Below, in pieces: positions 54,374-64,000 of a DNA stretch of 64,000 bases. How positions within the stretch are numbered: position 1 is the stretch's first letter; every line of letters starts with the position of its first letter. Made by a program: the position numbers and the translations under genes. The notes under the pieces were generated by a model, which saw nothing but the letters and a program-made list of their open reading frames with translations, had not been told where the DNA came from and ran no database searches. The DNA is from Tetraselmis striata (taxonomy: Eukaryota > Chlorophyta > Chlorodendrophyceae > Chlorodendrales > Chlorodendraceae), in the NCBI GenBank assembly GCA_006384855.1, contig VCJN01002228.1, forward strand, positions 1 to 64,000, in the 5' to 3' direction.

Positions 54374-57198
54374 CTACATATCATCATCTTCGATCACGTA
54401 ATCCCCTCGGCGCTCTGCCGCCTCTTGCCTCCTCTTCTCCGCCGCAAGACGCTCTGCGAACTCCTCTCCCACGGTCATTGGAAGGGGTAGACCCGGCCAC
54501 TTCTCGAAGTCATTTGGACGTAGTCTTTGAGTCTCGTCCCATGGCTTCTCTTTGAACCATGAGGTCATCCTGGACTTCATCCCAACGATTTGCGTCTTTT
54601 GGTTGTCAATGAGGATCGTCTTCAAGTTCATGTGTGTGAACGAGTAGCTCGGATGCATATGGTCCCACCACACGGAAAAGGCCGCAGCGACCTGAAAAAG
54701 GCGTGGCAAACCGCACAAGGCGTTAATTTTTATATGTTGATCCCATTAAGACACTCACCCGGGTTGCACCCCTCACGCACCGCGGTTGTCCCGGTTCCGG
54801 CTGTGACGTCGACGATTGTTGTCCCGTCTGTTGCCGCCATCTTATGGTGCTTGGCGAAGAGAGCGATAGGCTTTTGGTACTTGTTCACCGTCTGTCTGCT
54901 CTCGTCCTTCAATTTCGAACTGTCTTTGAAGTGACCCAACATGATGGATGTAGAGAACCTGGAAAGGCACAACCGGGTCAGCGAGTAAATAAATACAAGC
55001 CGGCTATTTTCCACGGATCAAATCTCACCTTCGGGGATCATCGAAACGGATGTTGTCAGCTATGATGCTTGCCGGGGCTTCCTGACGTAGAGGTAGTACT
55101 CAGCGTCGTGACACAGAGAGCTGCCTATCTTCATCCCGCAATCCTTGGCCCAAGTCAGGACGTGATAGATGAGGTCCTCAACTTGTTTTTGAACGGCTGT
55201 GATTGCGGATCCAAGTTGCTGGTCCGAGAGCTGAATGAAGAAATGGCACCCATCGAGAGCAGTGTGGACGTCAGAAGATCCAGTCAGGATATTCAACTGC
55301 CTGCGCGGGGGAAAATCGGGAATGAGATAAATGAAAGCACAGTCATCTACGCACCGGGGTTGTGGGAGTTGTCTTGCCTGGCGAAAGCAAACACGTCGTT
55401 GAAGTCGTCCGTACCCAACGCAGCATCCTTCGAGTCCCATGTGTGCGAACCAGCTCCGAAAAGCGCGTCGGCAATGAAGACTGTTGCCTTTCTGGCACGA
55501 CATGGCGTCCGCGACGGCTTGTTTTGTCGCGGGAGCCTTGAAGTTCCCCTCCACAATGCAAGTCTTGCAAAGCTCCGTGTTCAACCACACCTTGTCATCC
55601 TTGTCGACCTCAAAGCCCTTGGGCATCACCGGAAGTGCCTCGGCCTGTGTGTATTAGAAAACAGATTCGGGTTAATAGCTCACAACGAAAATTCAGAAGA
55701 GCATTTGTGGTTGCACAAGATCTTAGTTACCTTCATCGATATCCACAGCTCATGAGAAACATTCGGAGCGGAAACCGCGATAAGCTCCGGCGCACATGCC
55801 AGACGAGTAAACTCTGTGAAGAAGGAGATGACCAAGTCCGGCATCTGATTCTTGATGCGATACGCCTCACTCCTGAGGGTGGTGTTGGTGGCCGCGATAT
55901 GCTCTCGAACCGGTAGTGGTGTGAGACAATCGGCGGATTTCATGTCCCCCCATCTGCAGGAGGGGTCAGCAAGACCATCAAAGGACCGGAGCGATGAGCA
56001 CCTTTGAACAAATCCTGGAACTGTCTGGGGAAGCCTGTTGGGCCGAGGTCATCAACCTTGGCTCGGAACTTGGTGATGGCGTCAAGGCGAGCTGCCGCTT
56101 GCTCATCCGACACTTTGTCTTGCACATCCCAATCGATGATGTGGTCCGAGAGATACTTCCCCCAATTCCTGGCCGGTTCGTCCGGCGTCAGCAGTTGGAT
56201 TGCCTCCCTGCCCTTGGCCGTGTCAATGGCATTCATGAGCTTGATGCTTGCTCGACGCAAGAGATCGCGAAACCTCTAGGTCTCAATCATCGCGAGCCAC
56301 TCCGCGTTGGGGTGCGTAACAGCCATGGGGCCATTGTCGCCGGCATGCTTTATGTCATCCACCAGCTCGTAGAGGCTCGGGGTCACACTGTGCTCGCCTT
56401 GGATGAGCAGTCCAACCACCAGGTACATCTGGCCCACAGGGATATCCGCGTTGTCGCTCTGTTTGGCAAGAGACGGCTCGTCTAGCCAGAGCGCATGGGG
56501 TCCAAAGCCAACATCCTGGGTTGAAAAACAAACTTTAGTACGGAGAAAGGAATGATAGTATTCCATGTGATTAAGACACTGGGGTCGGTCACAACTTACC
56601 TCCATGAGGGCGACTCGGAAGTGAGCTCTGTCTTTGCCGAAGCCGTACTTCTTGTTATCGAGGATTGCATTGATAGGCTTCCGAATTGCTTCGTAAACCT
56701 TCCTCACTTCCTTCTGGGTGAGTTGCCTGCCGCAATTGAGACGCTTGACTCTATCGAGTTCTTGCTGGTAATACAAATAGGTCTCCGAGTTTGGTTCTGG
56801 CTTCGTCCCATCCTCGAACCCCGAGGTCCACATGCCGGTACGCTTCAGAAATCTGCTCAAGGGGCTCAAAACCACTGCGCAAATCAATTGTCAGAATCTA
56901 GCAGCATTAACAACACGATAAATTTTCATCATGTACGCAGCTTACCGTTGTGGGCGCGAGCAGAGGTCAATCAAATTTGAGAACTCGCTGCTCTTCTCAT
57001 CTTTGATGCCGATCTTCTCAAGTTCAACTTGAAGAACTTCAGACTTCTTGAACTCCTTCACGACTCTGATTTGCGGAAGTGCACTAAAGCCGGGGCGAGT
57101 TGCATCCTGGTCTGCATACCAGCTCTCGAAACATCTGCGAAGGTTCTGCAGAAACAATTGCACCGATTTCAGGATTCCGAACGATTGTACCTCGATGA

Positions 57199-57590
57199 CA
57201 AACCGTTTCGTCCCGCTGATGACAGAACGTTTCGTCCCACTGATGACAGGACGTTTCGTCCCACTGATGACAAACCGTTTCGTCCCGCTAATGACAAACC
57301 GTTTCGTCCCACTGATGACAAACCGTTTCGTCCCACTGATGACACATCGTTTCGTCCCACTGATGACATACCGTTTCGTCCCACTGATGACAGAACGTTT
57401 CGTCCCACTGATGACAAACCGTTTCGTCCCACTGATGACAAACCGTTTCGTCCCACTGATGACATACCGTTTCGTCCCACTGAGGACAGACCGTTTCGTC
57501 CCACTGATGACAGACCGATTCGTCCCACCGATGACAGACCGATTCGTCCCAGTGATCGATGACAAACCGTTTCGTCCCACTGACACATAT
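57199..57590. repeat. 24-bp minisatellite array 1 (inside an intron)
   Basis: About 16 copies of a 24-bp unit containing TTTCGTCCCACTGATGAC. It lies in the intron between the exons ending at 57688 and starting at 57145 of the minus-strand gene. Single-base variants alternate among copies (AAACC, AGACC, AGAACG, ATACC). Confidence 0.96.
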
Positions 57591-59436
57591 TTTTAACCCG
57601 CTGACGACATAACGACTTTTGTCACACTTTACGCCTATTTGCTGCCACGGTCAGCTTAATAATAATTTGGGAGAATGGGTCACTCACCAGGAGTTTGTGC
57701 ATGGACGTGTCTCCCACGACGGCGTGACCCGCCTCGTTGAGCTTCATAGACATGTAGCGGCAGACTTCCGGCGAGAGGCCGATGTACATCTTGTCCGACG
57801 TGAGGTGGATGCCTTTGTTGGCTTTGTAGATTTCCGGGTAGTTTTCTTTCACCATGCGCTTCGCCTCCCGTCTGTGGCTGCCGTCGATGGTGGCTTGACA
57901 CGCGCCCTGAGAGTCTAGAAACTTTATGACGACGTCGATCTCTGGCTTGTAGGAACTTGAATCCGCCAACATCGGCTTCTCCCCGCCTTCGAATATTGCA
58001 ACTTGCTCCTTGAAGTTGCCCATGGTCAGAGCGAGGGGCTCATACTCTCCAGAGGACACTCCGTACACCGGAAAGGACACTGAGAAATTCTCGGCGGACA
58101 GAGAAGGATTCCTCTTAATAACAAATGCAAGAAATGGATGTCAGTAAGTTGCATTGTGTATTGATTTAGATTTGTCTACACATATTTGATCCGGATAGGT
58201 ACAACAGGTCGCGATAGGCTTTTACCTTGTAGCTTTGCGCCACCATATTGCAGTCTTGCAGCTTTGGGGATCGGAATTCAAATTCCGGCGGCGGAGCGAC
58301 GAACTTATCGGATGGGAAGCTGAAAATGTGAGGCAGCCCCGTATCCTTGTCGACGACGAGGTTGACTCTGTCGGCGTATAACGTGTTGATGTCGCCACCG
58401 TGAGATGTCTTCACCTCTGGATCAGCAATCTCGACTCTGAGGTGGCCGTAAGAGATCAAGTCGACGGCACCGGTGTTGTAGAAGCCATTCAAGGCCGGCG
58501 GGACGGCCAACGTGTCGACGTATGGAAGCGCGTTCTTAAAATCCTTGTCAATGTTGGCCAAGTCATCGATGGCAATCTGACCAGACGCGAAACCTGTCAG
58601 CGCCTGCGACAGCACATTGCGCTCGACCAAAGTCCATGCGTAATAAGACTGGAACCGCGGCTGGAAGGAGAGTGACGGTTGGACCGCGTGGAGTAGCAAC
58701 CTCTCAAAGCTGACATCGATCCTGAACTCCTTGTGCAGTGTCAAGCGATAAGGTTCAAGAGAGATCTGCGGTAACAAGCATAAGAATATTAATACTTGTT
58801 GATACACGAAATTGACACGAATTCAGAGACATCATATAAGCTTTACTCACCCTGTAGTTTCCGGCCGAGTCCAGCTCGACGTCCTTGATCTTTCCGATAC
58901 ACGCGAGAAGTGGTCCCTTCGGATCATCAAAAAAGTCCTTGCCAGTCAGCAGGCTCGCCTTGTGCAATTCGATGTACAAATAGATATGTACCTCAACACT
59001 TGTGTTCTTGAACCAGTGGATAGTCCAGCTCCTTGAGGTACAGTCGCTGTAGGAGTCATGTTCTTGGGATCCGTCCCTCTCGTCAAAGAAGTCGTAAGAG
59101 GCGACTGTCATCAGCTTTGTCTTCCTCTCGGGTCCAGGAGTGCCGGTGATGTCGAGAGCTTGCTTACGCTTCTATGCCGCCCGTTGCCTCTGTTCTTCCT
59201 CTGTGCCGAAGACCTCTTCATCCGTGCACATACTGAGGAATTCAGGAACCCTTCTTCTCGGAGCCTCGGCAAGAGATGCTCGAGAAACAGAGGCTCCGGA
59301 ACTGGACGCTTGCCCGGTAGTCGGCGCTGGAGTCTCGAGCTCGGCCTCCGGCTCCGGTTCATGCTCCGGCTCCGGCTCTGGCTCGGGCTCCGGCTCGGGC
59401 TCAGGCTCCGGTTCAGGCTCCAGCTGAGTGGGCTGA

Positions 59437-59486
<50 letters not shown>

Positions 59487-60369
59487 ACCGGGCACCGGCT
59501 CCGGCTATGTTTCCGGTACTTGTGGCGGGCCTTTAGACAAAGAAGAGCCTTGATTCGGGGAACCTGTAAAGAATGAGTAGAGAGTACTCAACACACCTGC
59601 AGTGGGCGTCACGATTAACTACTGAACGGTATCGCCATACACCAACAAAGCCAAGCGTGACTTTCTTACCAGGGGACACCGATTTACCAGCTGCTTCCGA
59701 CGCAGTTGCCTGCGCCAATTGACGACATGTTGGAACGTCAGATAACTCACTAACGAGACATTACTCGAAGGGAGTGAGAAGGCAGGGATTGATACTTTCA
59801 GTCACAATTACCTGGAGTCACAATCGTCTCTGAAACATTTTCTTTTCTTTTGGATTCCTTTGAAGCTTGAGTCGCTACTGGCTCATGTGCGCGTGCTTTC
59901 GAACCTGTCAACACACATGATTTCAAACAATGTCAATATGACACAGTGCACTCACAAAAATCATATGATTGGAGAGGCAAGGACCTGATTGATAGTAAGC
60001 TTGCATGAGCTTTTCGTAATCGATTAGCCTTCGCGCTGTCTGCATTTGAGCATCTGAGAGGACTTGGCCGCTCATGATTTGGGCCCTCAAGAGAGCGGCG
60101 GCCGATCTTTCTCCTTGCGAGTGCGTGCCGTAAACCGGCACCCTACCTCCTAAAAGGCTCGGTTTCCAGGGGTTACCTGATGCCTCAGCGCCCGCTCTAG
60201 CTGCAAAAGCTGAGGTTGCACGGCTCTTCTTCGCCGCCGGCTGCTCGGGCACAGAAGATGACGCCTTGTGTTTTCTCCCGACTAGCGCTCCGAGCGTATC
60301 GAATTAATTTGCTTTCTCGGTAGGTTTTGATGTCCGCTTGGACCTTCGATCTATAAATATCATATTCTG

Positions 60370-61120
60370 TCAGACCGTTTCGTCCCACTGATGACAGACC
60401 GTTTCGTCCCACTGATGACAAACCATTTCGTCCCACTGATGACAAACCGTTTCGTACGTCCCGCTGATGACAAACGTTTCGTCCCATTGATCACAAACCG
60501 TTTCGTCCCACTGATGACAAACCGTTTCGTCCCACTGATGACAAACCGTTTCGTCCCACTGGTGACAAACCGTTTCGTCCCACTGATGACATACCGTTTC
60601 GTCCCACTGATGACAAACCGTTTCGTCCCACTGATGACAGACCGTTTCGTCCCACTGATGACAAACCGTTTCGTCCCACTGATGACAGACCGTTTCGTCC
60701 CACTGATGACAGACCGATTTGTCCCACTGATGACAAACCGTTTCGTCCCACTGATGACAGACCGTTTCGTCCCACTGATGACATATCGATTCGTCCCACT
60801 GATGACACATCGTTTCGTCCCACTGATGACAAACCGTTTCGTCCCACTGATGACAAACCGTTTCGTCCCACTGATGACAAACCGTTTCGTCCCACTGGTG
60901 ACAAACCGTTTCGTCCCACTGATGACATACCGTTTCGTCCCACTGATGACAGACCGTTTCGTCCCACTGATGACATACCGTTTTGTCCCACTGATGACAT
61001 ACCGTTTCGTCCCACTGATGACAAACCGTTTTGTCCCACTGATGACAGACCGTTTCGTCCCGCTGATGACAGACCGTTTCGTCCCACTGATGACAAACCG
61101 TTTCGCCCCACTGATGACAT
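60370..61120. repeat. 24-bp minisatellite array 2 (inside intron 1)
   Basis: About 31 copies of the same 24-bp unit as array 1, between the first (61710-61503) and second (60287-59985) exons of the same minus-strand gene. All three frames on each strand stay open because the unit is a multiple of 3, which produces long but meaningless open frames. Confidence 0.96.
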
Positions 61121-61731
61121 AACTATTTCCAATACATTATGTACTGCGGTTTAATAAGGTTATGTCTTTAAGTACTGCGCTTCACACTAATATTAAACCA
61201 GTCCTTACGGCGGAGTACAGACACAGGTTCCACCTGGCCGCTCTCCACCCCCACCCCCTCCCACCACCAATTAGCATCCTTACTGGACTTGCCGCAGCTG
61301 CCTCGACGGGACGTAATACTACCCCGCAGGACCTTGATGCCGCGCGCTCGTCTCGTTATGGTTTCTATTCCCACTCGTCTGCCTACACCTCGAGCGGTCC
61401 TAGATTACACCGCTTCTACAGGGAACCCTAACCGAACTCGATAGATCTGGCCGTATCACGCGTCGAGCAGGCATGCAGCTACGGTACGCGCGCGCAACTC
61501 ACCTGGGGTGGCGTCGTCCTTGTCTTTCTTGTCCTTGGCAGGCTCGTCCTTGCCCCACGTGTACTTCCTTTTCTCAGGCTCCTTACGATCACTCGCACGC
61601 GCGTCGCAATCACACGAGTACCCGCTGCGGCACGAACACGGCGGTAATGTAACTGTAGTGTTCGACGCGCCGGATCCTGGAGAAGAGGCCATGCTTTCGA
61701 CCGCCGCCATGCTGCAGCGTGGGGCGAGTGC

Positions 61732-61752
61732 GGGGGGGGGGGGGGGGGGGGG
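61732..61752. repeat. Poly-G tract (21 G)
   Basis: Just upstream of the first exon of the minus-strand methylase-like gene, in the divergent region between it and the plus-strand gene. Confidence 0.92.
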
Positions 61753-62267
61753 TGAAGGATTGTGATCTGTGGTGAGGAAGAGTGACGGCCGATGACCGTT
61801 CTCGGACGGGCCGTTGACCGGGGTGCATAATATCCAGCTACGGGTCAAAATAATTGAACCTGATGACTCAAATACCGTATTATTTCGTGTTTCTTTCGTA
61901 TGTCGGTAATAGTTCTATACTAGTAAGTACACCCGAATCCAATCCAAGGAATATTTCATCCCATGAAGGAATATTATTGCCACGCCACTGTACTCTCGTA
62001 CCGTTATGACTCTCGAGTAGGGAATATTTCATCTTCCAGTAATAGTAATATATAGTCGCAGTAGTTAGCCCGGTATATTCGTCGCGGTGCAAAATACATG
62101 ACCCTGATGACGACGACGAGGTACACTATAGTGTGCGCACGCGCGCCGCTGGTCCAGCAGGGGTCAGAGCGGCGGCAGACAGAAACCACGTCATTTCCAT
62201 CTCTCCCTCACCGCTTCCCACCAAGAAACCCGCTCATCTACCCCGTCAACCTACCTACTACCGCCAG
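61753..62267. promoter_or_regulatory. Divergent intergenic region
   Basis: Separates the minus-strand methylase-like gene and the plus-strand DUF7869-like gene. It could hold a shared promoter or an internal junction, since the plus-strand gene seems to lack its first exons. No motif is identified. Confidence 0.35.
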
Positions 62268-63841
62268 AATAGGAACGTGGCGGCCCTCTGCAATTGGCTT
62301 GTGTCTATCGGCATCTGCGACGTCATTCATTTGGTCTTCTTGCCTGTCGGGCACACTCACGAACGGGTTGACCAGATCTTCAGCCGCATCAGTCTTGCGC
62401 TATCTCGCAGCTCCGCCTACACAATCGAGGCCTTTCTTGACTTGGTGGCGAAGGCATTCTCGCCCACTCCGGAGATTGCTGAGCTCTCATTCTCCCTCGA
62501 CTTCTCTGAGTGGTTAAGGCCCCATTTCCAAGACCACATTTAGGACATCAGTAAGCCGCACAAATTCGAATTCACCCGTGACGACGCCGCCGCGTCTGGC
62601 GGCTCGTTGCGCACCGCCTTGTGGTCCAACACACCGCTTTCTAAGCCCGTGCAAATCTTGAAGAGCGCGCCAATTGGGACGCCCGAGATTCGTGCGGGCC
62701 GGCCCCTTTTGTACGCTCTCTGCGACAAAAAGAAGCCCGACGCGGTGAAGGTCCAGAGGTACTTGGATGATTTCAAGGTCAGGTCGTACATCACGGACCT
62801 GGCGGTCCAGTGGTACTTCTCCCCAGTTGAGCGCGAGAGTTGGAAGAATCTGCTCGACGACTTGGATGAGATGCAAACTGCTCCTTCGGCAGCTTTCTCC
62901 GGGTTCTGGCCGCAACGGAAAGAGGAAGTTGACGGCTTCTTGCGCGAGCACGGGCAGACCGCGCCTGCTGAGGCACGTCACACGATGGCTACCAACGCAG
63001 ACCTCAACAATGCCGAAGCCGCTCGCGTTGAAGCCGAGGTTCGTGCTCAAGTGCTTCAAGATGACAGCGCCTTCTGGGGAGTTCACGCCGGCGCCAAGGA
63101 GAGGCTTCATGACAACACATCGCCTAGCGATGCAAAGGGCTCGAACCTCGTTGCCATCGACGTCTCCGATATGAGTTCCATTGCTTGTCATTTTTGTCCT
63201 TTACGGGACAAAACAATTTGGTTCTTCTACCTTGCTTGTTATTTTGTCCCAACTGGGACAAAGCATGGCGTGGCGTCTCGCTCGGGACTAATATAGCTCG
63301 CGGTCTTGGCCATCGTTAGATGCATGAGGAAGACAAGTGTCCTGAAACTCTTGGTGATTGGGAGTCGAGATTCGTCATCGGGCTTGTGAAGTCGCGCGAG
63401 ACTACCGAAGACACGTTGACCGTGGCCGTATACGAGCCCTTCCATGCCGATGCAAAGGGCAAACCCCTCATGCCCCTATGGTTGTACGCGCAGACAAAAG
63501 GAGGGAAGAAGCCAGTTGACACAAGCAGGGAGAAGTGCATGACGCTTCCTTGGAAGCTTGTTGAAGCCGTCCCCCTATCGTACGCGAAGGCCATCCACGA
63601 CGCGTCGGGAAGTCGAGAGGTGTTCAACGAGGACGGCACCATGGCCAGAAAGAAGTGGTACGGTAAAAGCGTCCAAGTCGTGAAGACATATGCGCAAACT
63701 GGGTGGCAAATCAGCCAGCCACGAAACAACTGCGTCCACGTCATGTCAACCACCCCAGCGCAACGCAAACCCGGCGGAGTCGTCAAGTTTAACGCAGCCA
63801 CGAAGAAGGACTTGCTTGAGTTGGGGATGCTCAACGAATAA
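62268..63841 (+). pseudogene. 5'-truncated transposon-associated protein with HTHE...VDQ...FSRIS signature (DUF7869-like)
   Basis: Exons about 62268-63161 and 63320-63841, both phase 0; the exon-1 donor (GAC|GTCTCC) is weak. After an acceptor at 62267 the protein reads NRNVAALCNWLVSIGICDVI, then FLPVGHTHERVDQIFSRISL. This HTHE-VDQ-FSRIS block is typical of large, widespread, transposon-linked proteins of unknown function (DUF7869), probably with an RNase H-like fold. The expected N-terminal acidic part (usually a DN-T--NKN-like block) is missing upstream. An in-frame TAG at 62541-62543 interrupts an otherwise clean frame (FQDHI then DISKPHKFEF) and would read well as Gln. The last exon ends LLELGMLNE before TAA. 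Confidence 0.6.
63186..63268. repeat. Two GTCC...GGAC palindromes inside an intron
   Basis: TTTGTCCTTTACGGGACAAA near 63189 and ATTTTGTCCCAACTGGGACA near 63240. They resemble the motifs at 54.17-54.35 kb and near 63918, and the 24-bp intron minisatellite unit. Confidence 0.75.
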
Positions 63842-64000
63842 ACTATCAGTAACGTCTTGTGGCTAGCTAGCCGCTTGATGTAATCATCATAATAAATGTT
63901 GATTTCATTGCCTCATCTTGTCCCATTTTGGACAAAATGCTCCAAAACCAACATTGGATATGCGTCGCGGCTGGCCTGCATGCGGATGAATGCTGCACTG
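63842..64000. other. 3' flank with one more palindrome
   Basis: Near 63918 the sequence TTGTCCCATTTTGGACAAAA repeats the palindrome theme just downstream of the plus-strand gene. The window ends before any element border can be seen. Confidence 0.6.

Larger units (their letters stand above)
54374..61710 (-). pseudogene. Multi-exon gene ending in a DNA-methyltransferase-like domain (several breaks)
   Basis: About 14 exons by eye: 61710-61503, 60287-59985, 59904-59812, about 59727-59688, 59563-58851, 58765-58226, 58113-57688, 57145-56946, 56874-56600, 56515-56002, 55953-55731, 55644-55029, 54958-54781, 54691-54374. Most junctions keep phase. The C-terminus has a methyltransferase motif-I-like DVTAGTGTTAVAAA spanning the last intron, preceded by NKYQKPIALFAKH; upstream FIADALFGAGSHTWD stands where a DPPF/W catalytic motif would be. 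That order (IV then I) fits beta-type N4/N6 DNA methylases. The middle is unrecognised; residues about 220-270 form an (EP)n stretch. Breaks: in-frame TAG at 59507..59505, 59174..59172 and 56278..56276, and frame jumps near 59.75, 56.78, 55.95, 55.49, 55.36 and 55.07 kb. Confidence 0.55.

Noticed and set aside
57199-61120. Long open frames encoding (GLSSVGRN)n, (DRPFRPTD)n and (MTNRFVPL)n
   Set aside because: They are by-products of the 24-bp minisatellite, open on both strands, and the arrays lie in introns of a better-supported gene.

Overview
This is eukaryotic nuclear DNA. The host genes have small exons joined by GT-AG introns (one looks GC-AG), the sequence is moderately GC-rich, and it is crowded with retrotransposons and tandem repeats. 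A green alga is the best fit, at moderate confidence. The argininosuccinate synthase has a plastid-type leader, and the tyrosine-recombinase retroelements have split direct repeats like those described in the alga Volvox (kangaroo). No rRNA, tRNA or CRISPR array was recognised. All splice models were made by eye from splice sites, reading phase and protein-family similarity.

Layout. 0.8-2.0 kb: a four-exon secreted protein with a Reeler-like domain (+). 2.57-7.5 kb: a DIRS/PAT-type retroelement (Gag, RT-RNase H, tyrosine recombinase) with split direct repeats. 9.46-10.5 kb: a HAD-family pyrimidine 5'-nucleotidase gene (-). 11.5-12.9 kb: a broken LINE (-). 12.94-19.77 kb: a second DIRS/PAT element (-) with split direct repeats and a DNA-methyltransferase-like NPPF domain. 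20.1-23.0 kb: an eight-exon argininosuccinate synthase gene (-). 23.6-24.4 kb: tandem repeats of about 225 bp. 25.2-30.2 kb: a decayed Copia element (+). About 30.4-38.1 kb: a third, decayed DIRS-type element whose recombinase lies on the strand opposite to its RT and Gag. Tandem repeats and a satellite with higher-order structure follow (40.1-44.3 kb).

From 36.7 to 53.9 kb a set of sequence blocks occurs twice in mirrored order around a 3.9 kb centre. The centre holds a two-exon organellar-type ribosomal protein L30 gene. The last 10 kb (54.1-64 kb) holds a roughly 14-exon minus-strand gene ending in a DNA-methylase-like domain and, divergently, a 5'-truncated gene with the HTHE-VDQ-FSRIS signature of transposon-associated DUF7869-like proteins. 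Short GTCCC...GGGACA palindromes lie near both edges, and a related 24-bp minisatellite fills two introns of the methylase-like gene. This is the best candidate for an undescribed mobile system here.

How the parts relate. The host genes (Reeler-like, nucleotidase, argininosuccinate synthase, L30) look unrelated to each other and sit as islands between elements. The transposon genes are mostly broken by frameshifts and in-frame stops. Many of the stops are TAG or TAA where Gln would fit, which is either transition-type decay or, less likely, a code variant; the TAA that ends argininosuccinate synthase at the expected length argues against TAA recoding.
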